Origin: Thalassobium sp. | GTDB taxonomy: Bacteria; Pseudomonadota; Gammaproteobacteria; Pseudomonadales; Oceanobacteraceae | NCBI GenBank assembly: GCA_002733205.1 | Contig: NVUW01000004.1 | Span: 310,001-374,000 of the forward strand | Direction: 5' to 3' | DNA: 64,000 bases | Shown: positions 1 through 8,654 of the stretch, in pieces | How the letters are laid out: every line of letters starts with the position of its first letter | Numbering within the stretch: the first letter of the stretch is position 1 | Position numbers and translations under genes: made by a program | The notes under the pieces: generated by a model | Databases searched by the model: none | The model's input: the letters and a program-made list of their open reading frames with translations, nothing else | Told to the model about the DNA's origin: nothing

Positions 1-19
1 CCATCGGTTTTATCAATAC

Positions 20-907
20 ATGCGTTACTCTCCGGAATCCCTGAAAGCCTTTATTGAGGCGGCCGCCAGCGGCTCCTTTTCCGCCGCGGCACGGCGTCTG
101 GGCAAAAGCCAGTCAACCATCAGCATCGCCATTGCCAATCTGGAAACGGATATCGGCTGCCCACTGTTCGACCGCAGCGGCCGTCAGCCACAACTGAACG
201 AAGCCGGGCGTCAGGTATTGGCGCAGGTGGAAGCCATTCTCGCCGCCAGTGAACAACTCGATGCCCTGGCACAGCGGCTGGCGGCCAATATTGAACCCTT
301 GCTGTCACTGGTGATGACCGATATCTACAGCGTCGTCTTTCATGGCGAAGTGATGACCAGCTTTGCCGAACGCTTTCCCCACACCGAGCTGCGCTGTGGC
401 CCGGCGGAAGATGCCGACGTGATCGATATGATTCAGAAGGGTCAGGTGCATATGGGCATCCTCGCCGCACAAAGTCAGTACCCCGCCGACGTTGCCACCG
501 CCCGCCTGCCGGAAAAAGCTGAATTCGGCCTGTATGTGCACGGAGATCATCCATTAGCCCGGCTGAGTAACCCTCGTCGGCAAGACCTGGAAAACGAGCG
601 CCAGCTGCTGATCCGCACTTACGCACCCGGCCATCAGCACAGTAAAGGTCAGGCCTGGTCAGCACCGGATTATCTGACCTTGCTGGAATTTGCCGAACGT
701 GGTTTCGGCTGGGCAGAACTCCCCTGCACCGTCGTCAAACGCTTTGGTCAGAATCTGGTGGAGCTACCGATGAGTGGTTATCCACGCGGGGTAGAAATCG
801 ATATTGCCTGGTCACGGCGCACGCCTCTTGGGCCTGCCGGACAATGGTTGCTGGAACAGCTACAGATTCGCCGCACTCCGCAGCGGAAGGCTGCGCGGAA
901 AATCTGA
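20..907 (+). CDS. LysR-family transcriptional regulator
   Basis: A 295-residue DNA-binding regulator of usual LysR length. The N-terminal winged helix-turn-helix (about residues 1-60) carries the family pattern of an Ala-rich recognition region followed by SQSTIS and a Leu/Glu linker helix. The remaining ~200 residues form the periplasmic-binding-protein-like effector domain. It is followed after 119 nt by an AEC permease on the same strand, so control of that permease is plausible but inferred. The start ATG lies only 19 nt from the window edge, so its promoter is not visible. The effector cannot be deduced. Confidence 0.9.
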   Translation: MRYSPESLKAFIEAAASGSFSAAARRLGKSQSTISIAIANLETDIGCPLFDRSGRQPQLNEAGRQVLAQVEAILAASEQLDALAQRLAANIEPLLSLVMTDIYSVVFHGEVMTSFAERFPHTELRCGPAEDADVIDMIQKGQVHMGILAAQSQYPADVATARLPEKAEFGLYVHGDHPLARLSNPRRQDLENERQLLIRTYAPGHQHSKGQAWSAPDYLTLLEFAERGFGWAELPCTVVKRFGQNLVELPMSGYPRGVEIDIAWSRRTPLGPAGQWLLEQLQIRRTPQRKAARKI

Positions 908-1026
908 TCGCATGTAGATCAGACGATAAAGCAACCCCGAGCACAGCACGACTACGACTAAATCCAGATTGTGACGTCGCAGCCACCCCACTATGCTGAC
1001 AGCGTACTCAATGCAGTAGCACAACA

Positions 1027-1950
1027 ATGTCTTTTATTCTCAATACTCTGACGCCCATTTTTGGCCTGATTCTGCTCGGTTTTATTCTGCGCAAAACTCA
1101 TCGTCTGGGCGAAAGCGCCGCTTCCGAACTGAACCGTCTGGTGGTCTGGCTGTGCCTGCCAGCGCTGCTGTTTAACCTGACGGCCAAAGCCGAACTGGCC
1201 GACATCTGGCATACCGGCTTTGTACTGACCTTTACTCTGGCCACCCTCGGCACGTTTATCCTTACCCTGCTGTGGCGCTCCCACCGGGGTGCGCCACTGA
1301 CTACCGCCAGCCTGGATGCACTCGGCGCTTCCTATGCGAATACCGGCTACGTTGGCATTCCGCTGTGCCTGTTTGTACTTGGCGACAACGGCCTCGCACC
1401 AGCCCTGATCGCCACTCTGATTGTCGTCAGCCTGCTATTTGCCATCGCTGTGATCTGCGTTGAAGTCAGCCTGCAGAAAGGCCAGGGCATCAGCCGGGCT
1501 ATCACTAAAGTCGGCATCGCCCTGCTGAAAAACCCACTGGTCATTTCGCCGCTGATTGGTATTGCCTGGAACCTGCTGAATCTGGATGTGCCAGCGGTGG
1601 CCGGCGCACTGCTGACCTTACTCGGCGATGCCACCGTCCCCTGCGCCTTGATTTCCCTCGGCGCTTTCCTGGCCCATAAACAACCCGGCAGAGCGCAGGG
1701 AGCACCAGCTCTGGTCAGCATCAAACTGCTTGCCCAGCCACTGCTCGCCTGGCTTCTCGCCACTTATGTATTTGCATTGCCGCCGCTGTGGGCCAGCGCG
1801 GCGGTACTGCTCAGCGCCCTGCCGACCGGTACCGGGCCTTATATGCTGGCCGAGTTTTATCAGCAAAACGCCGCCGTGGTGTCACGCACCATTCTGCTCA
1901 GTACCCTCGGCTCGGTATTCAGCCTGTCAGTACTGCTTATCTGGCTGTAA
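1027..1950 (+). CDS. AEC-family (auxin efflux carrier-like) permease
   Basis: A 307-residue inner-membrane protein made almost entirely of hydrophobic segments (about ten), the size and layout of AEC transporters (PF03547; YfdV/MdcF-like). Typical features are the opening helix ending in a Gly-Phe-Ile-Leu-Arg motif, the Asn-rich NTGYVGIP segment near residues 107-114 that forms the first crossover, and a second half with PTGTGPYMLAE near residue 267. Members move organic anions such as malonate or malate. The substrate here is unknown. It lies downstream of a LysR regulator and upstream of the tRNA used by the prophage. Confidence 0.88.
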   Translation: MSFILNTLTPIFGLILLGFILRKTHRLGESAASELNRLVVWLCLPALLFNLTAKAELADIWHTGFVLTFTLATLGTFILTLLWRSHRGAPLTTASLDALGASYANTGYVGIPLCLFVLGDNGLAPALIATLIVVSLLFAIAVICVEVSLQKGQGISRAITKVGIALLKNPLVISPLIGIAWNLLNLDVPAVAGALLTLLGDATVPCALISLGAFLAHKQPGRAQGAPALVSIKLLAQPLLAWLLATYVFALPPLWASAAVLLSALPTGTGPYMLAEFYQQNAAVVSRTILLSTLGSVFSLSVLLIWL

Positions 1951-2023
1951 GCCAGACGCACCACAGCCATCCGCATGCACCGGCTGCTGCCGCGACACTT
2001 TTCTTATGCAAATCAAAGCAGTG

Positions 2024-2050
2024 GAACTCACAGTGAGAGCTGCTTATAAT
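2024..2050 (+). promoter_or_regulatory. Probable sigma-70 promoter of the tRNA(CAU) gene
   Basis: A perfect TATAAT lies at 2045-2050, with TGGAAC (a weak -35 match) 17 nt upstream. A GC-rich discriminator follows, as is usual for stable-RNA promoters. The implied leader is about 60 nt before the mature tRNA. Confidence 0.55.
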
Positions 2051-2119
2051 GCCCTTCGCTGTTCCGCAGCGACTTTTCTCAGTGGTTGTTTTTTATACAA
2101 AACAGCCACTGCAGCAAAA

Positions 2120-2196
2120 GGGCCCATAGCTCAGTTGGTTAGAGCATCCGACTCATAATCGGCAGGTCCCCAGTTCAAGTCTGGGTGGGCCCACCA
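2120..2196 (+). tRNA. tRNA with CAU anticodon (Met or lysidine-modified Ile2), prophage integration site
   Basis: A 77-nt tRNA with encoded CCA. The acceptor stem GGGCCCA pairs with TGGGCCC. The D arm is GCTC/GAGC, the anticodon loop CTCATAA holds CAT, and the T arm contains GTTCAAGT. C4-G69 and C5-G68 pairs are present, which are known determinants for TilS in E. coli tRNA-Ile2, so an AUA-decoding Ile2 tRNA is at least as likely as elongator Met. The 5' part is host DNA. The 3' 48 nt are duplicated at 36729-36776 by the prophage. Confidence 0.93.
2149..2196 (+). repeat. attL: 48-bp core shared with attR
   Basis: The stretch from the anticodon stem through CCA is identical to 36729-36776. 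The flanking bases differ on both sides (c/a before, a/t after), so the core is exactly 48 bp. Confidence 0.95.
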
Positions 2197-2249
2197 ATAA
2201 ACCCTTTATAATCAAAGCCTTACACAAAAATCGCTACTCTAATCACTTC

Positions 2250-2306
2250 ATGTCAACAGCATGTCAAATGCGTTTTTTCGCGTAAAAATGTCAACTTTCA
2301 TGTCAA
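2250..2306 (+). repeat. Integrase arm-type repeats (ATGTCAA x4), left arm
   Basis: Four same-orientation copies of ATGTCAA within 57 nt. The last sits in TTTCATGTCAACTTTTC, which is matched at 36661-36677 beside the integrase gene except for one base. Placement of the repeats just inside both att cores is the arrangement expected for arm-binding sites of P2/HP1-type tyrosine integrases. Confidence 0.65.
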
Positions 2307-2698
2307 CTTTTCTCGCCTGATTCGCTTTCATCCGCACACTTGTGCAATTCGCTAAACTGACCGGAACCCCACGTATTCCCTGACGTTCTTCGCGCCCCTC
2401 TCTTCCAGCATCCGCGCTGCTTTGCACTATTCCGCACTTCGTGCAATTGAGCATTCCACCTATCAGCCCCAGTGCTGGCGCGGCTTTTGTCTCATTTGCA
2501 CACACAATAAAACCGCACAAATTTGCTGAGAAAGGCCCGCAGGTGTGGTGAGGAGGAGTGTTTTTTTTGGCTGGAAGGTTTTTATGTGTGGTTACTGGGC
2601 TGGGGGGAGTTTCATCAGGAGAAAATATTCGGAAGGCGCGCCGTAGCTGGCTGGGCTGCCCGCTTGCGTGTTTTTTTTGTTCCGGATTTTGAACAATA

Positions 2699-2736
2699 AA
2701 AAAGCCCGCGGGTAATGTGCTTACCGGCGGGCTGAT
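2699..2736 (-). terminator. Rho-independent terminator of the late tail operon
   Basis: On the minus strand a GCCCGCCGG / CCCGCGGGC-type hairpin is followed by a run of T, directly after the stop of the spike gene at 2755. It would end the leftward late transcript before attL. Confidence 0.75.
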
Positions 2737-2754
2737 GTGCGGATAGTTTTCTTG

Positions 2755-3756
2755 TTACAGCGTGATGCTGTCCAGCGTTGTTTTCAGGCTGTCCACGCTG
2801 GCCTTCACGGTTGCGAATGCTGCAGCATTTAACGGTGCCGTTGACGGACTGCCCGGAGCTGTACAGGTGACCGTGAGCAGCGCTATCTGCTGCATTGCTG
2901 TTGATACCTGGGCCATGGTGTCACTGATCAGTTTCAGCAGGTTATTGCCGTCTGGCCCGATATGAACCTTTGCTGCTTTCGCGCTGAAATTTACCGCAGC
3001 CTGGTGTGTGATACTTCCGCCGGCTTCCGCCGTAATATCAGCCCCTGCTTTTGCGATGATCTTTAATGCAGCCTGACGCAGTTCTGCTGTTGCGCTCTGC
3101 GTGATGTTGGCACCGGCCACCTGATTGATATTTCCTGCCGTCAGGATATTAACAACCGTTTCAGCCAGCAAAAGGATTGCTGCAGCCTCTACTGCTTTTG
3201 TGCCGGTTATATCCTCATGGCTGTGTCCCAGCACCCGGCTTGCTTCGGTACCAATTGTGCGGATGACTTCCTGAATAACCTGATCCAGCGTATGGCAGCT
3301 GTCTGTTATTTTCTGGTCTGTTTCCCTGATCCAGTTGCCTGCCTTATCGACAGACTGCCGCGCTGCCTGCGACTGTTGCCAAACCATATCATCTGCATCC
3401 ATGTGCGGCAGCGCCTGACGCTCGCCCAGGATGCTACGCACAAAAGGCCGTTCCGGTGATCCGTTCAGCCATGCCAGTTCCACGATGGTTCCTTTTTTCG
3501 GCAGCGCAAAAAATCCGCGCTCATCACCACCACCAACAATACCAACCGGCACCGCATCCAGTTTGATTCCTGTTTCCTGGTAACTGCTGTTTAGCAGCTG
3601 CACATCAACAGCCAGACGCGGCCGGTAATTATCGCTGACGCCGCCGGTCTTCGGTGCATCAGGTATTGCCGTTATTTCTGCCATCACCGGCAAGTGATAA
3701 CCGGCCGCCAGCTCTGGGAATTGGCGCACTATCTGACGCCTTAAATCATCGCTCAT
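2755..3756 (-). CDS. Baseplate spike / gpV-like baseplate assembly protein
   Basis: A 333-residue protein resembling phage P2 gpV / Mu gp45, the spike at the tip of the contractile tail. The N-terminal part holds an OB-like segment with PKKGTIVELAWLNGSPERP, typical of gp5/VgrG-type spikes. The C-terminal half is rich in short Gly/Ala/Thr-x-Ile repeats that would form the trimeric beta-helix. The start at 3756 was chosen because it overlaps the stop of the D-like gene as ATGA. A longer frame to 3798 would overlap it more. Last gene of the late tail operon. Confidence 0.82.
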   Translation of the reverse strand: MSDDLRRQIVRQFPELAAGYHLPVMAEITAIPDAPKTGGVSDNYRPRLAVDVQLLNSSYQETGIKLDAVPVGIVGGGDERGFFALPKKGTIVELAWLNGSPERPFVRSILGERQALPHMDADDMVWQQSQAARQSVDKAGNWIRETDQKITDSCHTLDQVIQEVIRTIGTEASRVLGHSHEDITGTKAVEAAAILLLAETVVNILTAGNINQVAGANITQSATAELRQAALKIIAKAGADITAEAGGSITHQAAVNFSAKAAKVHIGPDGNNLLKLISDTMAQVSTAMQQIALLTVTCTAPGSPSTAPLNAAAFATVKASVDSLKTTLDSITL

Positions 3757-4487
3757 GCAATCGCCCTGATATAACTGCTGCTTAACGTGGGTTGCCACTG
3801 CAAGCGCATTTTATCGTCTGTAATATCAATGCTATGCAGTACCTGTGTGCTGCCGTCTCCGATCTGAATACTTGCACCTGGGCGCAGTATTGGCAGCAGC
3901 GGAATAGTGCCGCCGGTTGCTGTTAATCCTGAAAATATTGCCGGGTCTAGTTTTATGGTTTTGCTGCCCTGCAGACTCTGCGCCCGCTCGCCAATATAAA
4001 CGCGCCCGTCCGGTTGCTGACTCCAGATGCCGGACGTTACCTGCCACACCCTCAGAATGTTATCCAGCGCACCATAACCACCGCCAATATGCTGAAAGCG
4101 CGGCATCTGCTGCTTTGTCCACGGCTGATCTGGTAAGACAAACGTCAGGCCGGTCTGAGTACCGATTTCTGCCAACACATCCGCAGGCAAGCAATGTCTC
4201 AGATTAAGCGGAGTTCGACGGTTAGCCAGCGCGGATAATTCGCGCACAGCTAACTGCCATACATCGTTATTAATCTGAGAAACGCGCTCAATAAAGCCCC
4301 AAAGCAAAGGCCGCCAGCCTGAGTCATTCAGAACAGATTCAAGCTCCACGCCCTGCCCTACAGCAGGCACAGAATTCAGTTTCGCAGTGATGATCCCCCG
4401 GCCCGGTGTTATCACCTCAAGCCTTACCATGTGATTTATGCGCTCTGCCATTTCGCCATTAATTTTTAACCGGTGGTCAATACGCAT
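3753..4487 (-). CDS. Tail hub protein, late control gene D-like (gpD)
   Basis: A 244-residue homologue of P2 gpD / Mu gp44, the tail hub that connects tube and spike. The sequence has the D-type opening domain followed by the segment ALANRRTPLNLRHCLPADVL, and a C-terminal section on tail-hub geometry (PILRPGASIQIG). It is coupled by ATGA overlaps to both neighbours. Shorter than P2 gpD (387 residues), as in HP1/K139-like relatives. The hub assignment rests on position between baseplate genes and the spike as well as on sequence. Confidence 0.75.
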   Translation of the reverse strand: MRIDHRLKINGEMAERINHMVRLEVITPGRGIITAKLNSVPAVGQGVELESVLNDSGWRPLLWGFIERVSQINNDVWQLAVRELSALANRRTPLNLRHCLPADVLAEIGTQTGLTFVLPDQPWTKQQMPRFQHIGGGYGALDNILRVWQVTSGIWSQQPDGRVYIGERAQSLQGSKTIKLDPAIFSGLTATGGTIPLLPILRPGASIQIGDGSTQVLHSIDITDDKMRLQWQPTLSSSYIRAIA

Positions 4488-5038
4488 CAGGAATCAAACC
4501 CACTTAAAAAGCCTTCCACTTTCTGCAGTGCTTTATAAACAAACCCGTCTTTATCTATCGCCGAATCAGATTCGGAGCTGCCGGATACTTCTTCACCAGA
4601 AATGCTATCTGTTACCACGGCAGCAGCTCCTGCCTTACGGATTGCCTCTGCCCGTTCCGCAGTACTCAAATATTCAGAGAATGAAAAGGTAACAGCCCAC
4701 GCCAGCAAATCCGGAACCTTCCGCGCATCCAGATCGCCATCAAAAATAACGCGGGTAATATCGGCTGCGTCTGCGGTTTCATCCACGATGGTATACACCG
4801 CTCTGCTGCCGTCATCTTCCAGCGCTTCGGCTAATTTAATCAGTTCTGTTAAATCACCAGCATATTTAAAACCAATCCGGCCACTAACACTAATCTGTTT
4901 TGCCTTTGTCCCTGTGTTCAGTTTCGTTGTAGCGCTGCTGTTACCGCTGGCATCCTGAGTTTTAATCGGCAGCTTCAGCGACGTGGACAAGTCCTTCAGC
5001 TTAATTTCTGTCGTCTTCCCGTCTCTTTCCAAAATCAT
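4487..5038 (-). CDS. Phage baseplate-complex protein (unnamed)
   Basis: A 183-residue protein starting MILERDGKTTEIKL. The start at 5038 gives a 4-nt overlap with the upstream gene. The middle contains a KQISVSGRIGFKYAGDL segment typical of baseplate proteins that sit between the tube and hub genes in Mu-like and P2-like phages. The C-terminus is Ser/Glu-rich. I recognise the type by context and motif but cannot give a P2 gene letter. Confidence 0.55.
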   Translation of the reverse strand: MILERDGKTTEIKLKDLSTSLKLPIKTQDASGNSSATTKLNTGTKAKQISVSGRIGFKYAGDLTELIKLAEALEDDGSRAVYTIVDETADAADITRVIFDGDLDARKVPDLLAWAVTFSFSEYLSTAERAEAIRKAGAAAVVTDSISGEEVSGSSESDSAIDKDGFVYKALQKVEGFLSGFDS

Positions 5039-5847
5039 AAGCCAACCTCTGCTTTCAACGGGGCCAAAGCATCCGCGCTGCCCATATAAGCGAATAAGAC
5101 GCACAGCGGCGCTTCAGGAGAGGGAACAGTCACAGATTCAAGCTGTGCCGGAATATCACCGGCTAAATACAGCGCCCAATCAACAGGGCCACCATGTGCA
5201 GCCATCGCTACGGCCTGTTCCTGATGTCTGCTGCTTCTTTCTGACAAAAAGCCCTGCAGTATCGCAACCGGGTCAGTATCTCCCGCCACAGATTCCCCCA
5301 ATGACACAACCATGCTGGCATCATTCAACTGATTACCTGGTCCAGTCATCTGACCATTGGTTTCACATGCCAGATTCACAGCATTCTGATTGATAAATAT
5401 TTTTTGCTTATCGTGATTAATCAGCGCTTCAGCATGTCGCAATGCCTGTAATAACGGTACAGAAGGGACTGCAGAATTCAGCGCCCGCAGACCATCAGCC
5501 AACTGCCCTGCATTGTCGGCAGGTACTAAAAATGCCAGCACTGCGTCAAAGCCCGCTGCATGGTCAGCCAGAATACTCTGCGCGGTTTCCGGCGTTAATG
5601 TTGACGCCATCGACAGCGCAGAGCGGTCAGAAATTCCGGCATTCCATGGCGTAATGCAGATAGTATCCATCGTCTGACGGTATGCGTTTAATTCTGCTCT
5701 GGCACTTATATCAATACTGCCCTGAAGGCTGCCTGATTCAGCAATATTTTCAGGCAGAACGACCGCAGAAAGCGCACCGCTCTGACTCGCTAAAGTAGCA
5801 GAATCAAAAGCCCATAACGGTGATGATCTAACAGCCGAACGCCACAT
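5035..5847 (-). CDS. Phage tail-region protein, function unknown
   Basis: A 270-residue Ala-rich protein in the late operon between the tail-fibre assembly gene and the baseplate-complex gene. No catalytic motif is visible. Its downstream end overlaps the next start as ATGA, so it is translated as part of the tail operon and is probably structural or an assembly factor. Confidence 0.6.
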   Translation of the reverse strand: MWRSAVRSSPLWAFDSATLASQSGALSAVVLPENIAESGSLQGSIDISARAELNAYRQTMDTICITPWNAGISDRSALSMASTLTPETAQSILADHAAGFDAVLAFLVPADNAGQLADGLRALNSAVPSVPLLQALRHAEALINHDKQKIFINQNAVNLACETNGQMTGPGNQLNDASMVVSLGESVAGDTDPVAILQGFLSERSSRHQEQAVAMAAHGGPVDWALYLAGDIPAQLESVTVPSPEAPLCVLFAYMGSADALAPLKAEVGL

Positions 5848-5866
5848 AAGACACCATTAATATTTA

Positions 5867-6262
5867 TCAGAGGTTTACCGGCATATCCGGCCAGATAATG
5901 TTTTCCGGAAATCCTGCCTGCTGCTCAATAGCCAGCAGACGTTCACGCGCGTCAGCCATTGCGGCCTTTTCTTCATCAGTTAACGCACCCCAGCGAATCG
6001 GATTCACGGCAACCTGATCAATTGCATAAACCCGGTGGTCACGCTCTGCCAACACTTCGGACATAATTTCTTCCTGACTTTTAATATAAGGCGCGACATC
6101 ACCATAAGCCCCCGATACCGCAGCCTGAAAAATTAAAATTCCGTGTGATTCCGTATCGGTTGGTGAAGCGGTGAACGGAATCCAGCCATGAACAGGGTGG
6201 TTTACCTCAATATCAATACTGCCATTAGCGTTGTATTTTGGGTTTTTACATAAAGCATTCAT
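5867..6262 (-). CDS. Tail fibre assembly chaperone-like protein
   Basis: 131 residues, directly downstream of the tail fibre gene with end-to-start overlap. The pattern of an N-terminal beta-rich module followed by an Ala/Glu helical part (LTDEEKAAMADARERLL) and a terminal Trp-Pro motif matches small tail-fibre assembly proteins (P2 gpG / Mu U type). These fold and attach the fibre C-terminus. Confidence 0.7.
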   Translation of the reverse strand: MNALCKNPKYNANGSIDIEVNHPVHGWIPFTASPTDTESHGILIFQAAVSGAYGDVAPYIKSQEEIMSEVLAERDHRVYAIDQVAVNPIRWGALTDEEKAAMADARERLLAIEQQAGFPENIIWPDMPVNL

Positions 6263-8109
6263 TAATCAATCCTCACAAATAACGTCGATGCATAACGCGA
6301 CCCACCCATAGCCGAACAGCTTCCTCTTGCCTGCCATGTGCCAGATAGTTGCCCACCGGCCCCGACACCGGCTTGGTTTTGATCACCGCTTAAAAAAACG
6401 GAAACCCCTGATGTATACAGACTGGCACCGGAATAATTTGCGCCATAAGTAATAGAAGCCGAGTTTACAGTGGCGTGCCTGGCGTAAACATGCGCGCCCT
6501 TTGAACCGGCAGAGATTCCGGCAATGGCAGCTCCTGCAACACCAGGGTAAATAGATGAGATTCTCATAGCGCTATGGTTATGTGAGTCATCCACTACAAC
6601 GGCAGTAATAGACACATTTGAACCGCCATCAAATGATGCACTTCCACTTACATCGCCGGTTAATGCAATGTTGCGCGGTGTCTCCAGTTTCGTGGCCGTT
6701 GCTGCATTTCCCGTAGTGTTCTGGTTACCTGGAGCATTAACACCCGGCAAATTAATATTGGCGGAGCCATCAAACAGCACGCCGCCAATAGTCCGCGCTG
6801 TCGCCAGTTTTGTGGCTGTCGCTGCATTGCCCGTGGTGTTCTGATTACCCTGCGTATTTACACCTGGCAGATTAATACTGGTCGAGCCATCAAACGCCAC
6901 ACCACCAATGGTGCGCGCTGTTGCAAGTTTTGTGGCCGTTGCTGCATTACCGGTGGTGCTCTGATTGCCAGGCTTATTAACACCTGGCAGATCAATACTG
7001 GCGGAACCATCAAACGCCACACCGCCAATGTTTCGCGCTGTCGCCAGTTTTGTGGCAGTTGCTGCGTTACCGTTCAAAGCCGCCGTAATGGTTCCCGCGC
7101 TGAAGTTTCCGTTCGCATCACGCTTAACAATTTTACCGGCTGAGTTTGTACTTTTAGCCGCAGCCCCCAGAGTGGCCGGCGTAATTCCTTTTTCTGCATT
7201 CTCGTAGGCCAGTGCTTCAGCAGCAGATGCAAGCAGCATTAATCCCCTGCTGTTCTCAGTTGCCATAGAAAGCCGTGAAAGGCTGTCAACAACAACTCCA
7301 CGCTGATCGACGATATTAGACGTTGAATTAATCACCCCCACTTTTACCAAAGAGTGGGTCATATCGCCGTCCATATAATCAGGTAACAGGGCGCCATCAT
7401 TCAGAATCACGTCACATACGTTTTCAATTCCTGCCATCGTTCGCTGCTGATACACATCCAGCCAAACAGTTTTCGGCAGTGTGCCTGTTGTCACGACCAG
7501 CTCTTCAGACAGCACGGTTTCAAGGCCGCCTACCACGGCAGCCCCTGCTGAAATCCGATAAGCGCCCGCCGAATACACAACCTTAAACGCATTGCCTTCA
7601 AACGCTGCATTACCGAACACAGCCTTCATCGCATTGCGCTGAATATCATCCATTGAGCGCAGCCGCCCGGTGTAATCAATCTGCCAGCTTTCAGCCGCTA
7701 TCGTAATACCAGTAACATCAGCAGCACCGTTAAACTCAATCGCAAAGTTTTTAGTCAGCACGTTACCGATACTGTCACCAACGGTTGCACGCTTTTCCTG
7801 ATCCGGCAGATAAGCAATTGCAACCAGCGTGTCATCTGCAGACGCATAAAGCCCCATCCAGTTAAATGTCCAGGTACCCAGCGACGAGGGCATAGTGACC
7901 GAATAAACAACGGAATTTTCATTCACGTTTGCAGCACTCGTAACCGGCAGAGTATCCAGCAGCACCGGCATTCCTTCCGCCCTGTCCGGTATTGCGGTGT
8001 GATCCAGACCCGGAATATAAGCAAATACCACCGAATCAATATTCAGTGCTTCAGCAGCCTGAATTTTATTCCTGATCAGGGTTTCCCCTGCATGTGTAAT
8101 AACAGCCAT
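6262..8109 (-). CDS. Tail fibre protein with four 40-residue tandem repeats
   Basis: A 615-residue receptor-binding fibre. Residues 1-150 match the DUF3751-type fibre N-terminus that plugs into the baseplate (opening MAVITHAGETLIRNKIQAAE). About residues 350-490 hold four tandem copies of a 40-residue unit containing NAATATKLATAR and a Gly-Val-Ala/Leu-Phe-Asp-Gly-Ser turn. The repeat is exactly 120 bp at DNA level (about 6640-7075). The C-terminal ~110 residues are the likely receptor tip and depend on the assembly gene just downstream. Confidence 0.88.
   Translation of the reverse strand: MAVITHAGETLIRNKIQAAEALNIDSVVFAYIPGLDHTAIPDRAEGMPVLLDTLPVTSAANVNENSVVYSVTMPSSLGTWTFNWMGLYASADDTLVAIAYLPDQEKRATVGDSIGNVLTKNFAIEFNGAADVTGITIAAESWQIDYTGRLRSMDDIQRNAMKAVFGNAAFEGNAFKVVYSAGAYRISAGAAVVGGLETVLSEELVVTTGTLPKTVWLDVYQQRTMAGIENVCDVILNDGALLPDYMDGDMTHSLVKVGVINSTSNIVDQRGVVVDSLSRLSMATENSRGLMLLASAAEALAYENAEKGITPATLGAAAKSTNSAGKIVKRDANGNFSAGTITAALNGNAATATKLATARNIGGVAFDGSASIDLPGVNKPGNQSTTGNAATATKLATARTIGGVAFDGSTSINLPGVNTQGNQNTTGNAATATKLATARTIGGVLFDGSANINLPGVNAPGNQNTTGNAATATKLETPRNIALTGDVSGSASFDGGSNVSITAVVVDDSHNHSAMRISSIYPGVAGAAIAGISAGSKGAHVYARHATVNSASITYGANYSGASLYTSGVSVFLSGDQNQAGVGAGGQLSGTWQARGSCSAMGGSRYASTLFVRID
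6640..7075 (-). repeat. 120-bp tandem repeats in tail fibre gene
   Basis: Anchor positions of the same motif fall at 6692, 6812, 6932 and 7052, a strict 120-bp period (40 codons). Units are close to identical, with scattered third-position differences. They encode the fibre shaft repeats. Confidence 0.9.
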
Positions 8110-8111
8110 GG

Positions 8112-8654
8112 TTAAAGCTCCAGTCTTGCCGTCATGTTATCGGTGAAGTGTTCAACGCTTGCGGACAGAATGTTTAAGTCCATATTGGCCACAGTTGTAT
8201 ATTCATAACGGCGGCAAGTGCGGCCATACTTTTCAACAATGATTTTCAGAAGTTCCGGCTTTTCTGAAATGACGCTTTCCGTCACGTTAATCCGGACAAT
8301 ATCCCAGTTTTCCGCGTTTTCCCGTTCGTTGATCTCGATATACCCAAGCCCAAGCCGGGCCCAGATTCGTTCTAACCCTGCCTTAGTTCCGGCATCCTTC
8401 GCATTTGCGTAAGCCGTTTTTACCCGTAACCGGTACAGGCTCTCTGGCTCGCCGCTATACCGCTGAACATCACGCTCATAGGCCAGCAGATCGACCATAA
8501 ACAAAGGCGCATTTTCCGGATCAAGTGCTTTAAGAGGCCACGCAAGCCATTCCCTGCACTGCTGCCACCACTCATCCAGAAAGCTGGCGAACCCCTGCGC
8601 ATCTGCTTTTTCTTTGGTTCCTTTCTGCCAGAACACCAGGCTGATTTTATTCAT
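8112..8654 (-). CDS. Tail protein I-like baseplate protein (gpI)
   Basis: 180 residues of the Phage_tail_P2_I family. It begins with a Trp-rich helix and has the characteristic LLAYERDVQRYSGEPESLYRLRV stretch (quoted in parts: LLAYERDVQRY, then SLYRLRVKTAY), followed by an AKDAGTKAGLERIW segment. gpI caps the baseplate wedge next to gpJ and the fibre. It sits in the P2 order J-I-H with overlapping or near-touching ends. Confidence 0.85.
   Translation of the reverse strand: MNKISLVFWQKGTKEKADAQGFASFLDEWWQQCREWLAWPLKALDPENAPLFMVDLLAYERDVQRYSGEPESLYRLRVKTAYANAKDAGTKAGLERIWARLGLGYIEINERENAENWDIVRINVTESVISEKPELLKIIVEKYGRTCRRYEYTTVANMDLNILSASVEHFTDNMTARLEL

Larger units (their letters stand above)
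2197..2754. other. Prophage left-end non-coding region with integrase arm sites
   Basis: About 560 nt without a convincing gene. It holds four direct ATGTCAA motifs (2250-2256, 2261-2267, 2288-2294, 2300-2306), the late-operon terminator at 2699-2736, and T-rich and G-rich tracts between. Short open frames here have no family resemblance and no ribosome site, so I left them out. A cos site could lie here, but I cannot recognise one. Confidence 0.6.

Noticed and set aside
2248..2520. A 90-residue open frame on the minus strand left of the spike gene
   Set aside because: It overlaps the integrase arm sites, lacks a ribosome site and has a composition unlike the phage genes.
6640..7075. 120-bp repeats in the fibre gene as a CRISPR or mobile repeat
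   Set aside because: They are in frame, coding and of constant 40-codon length.
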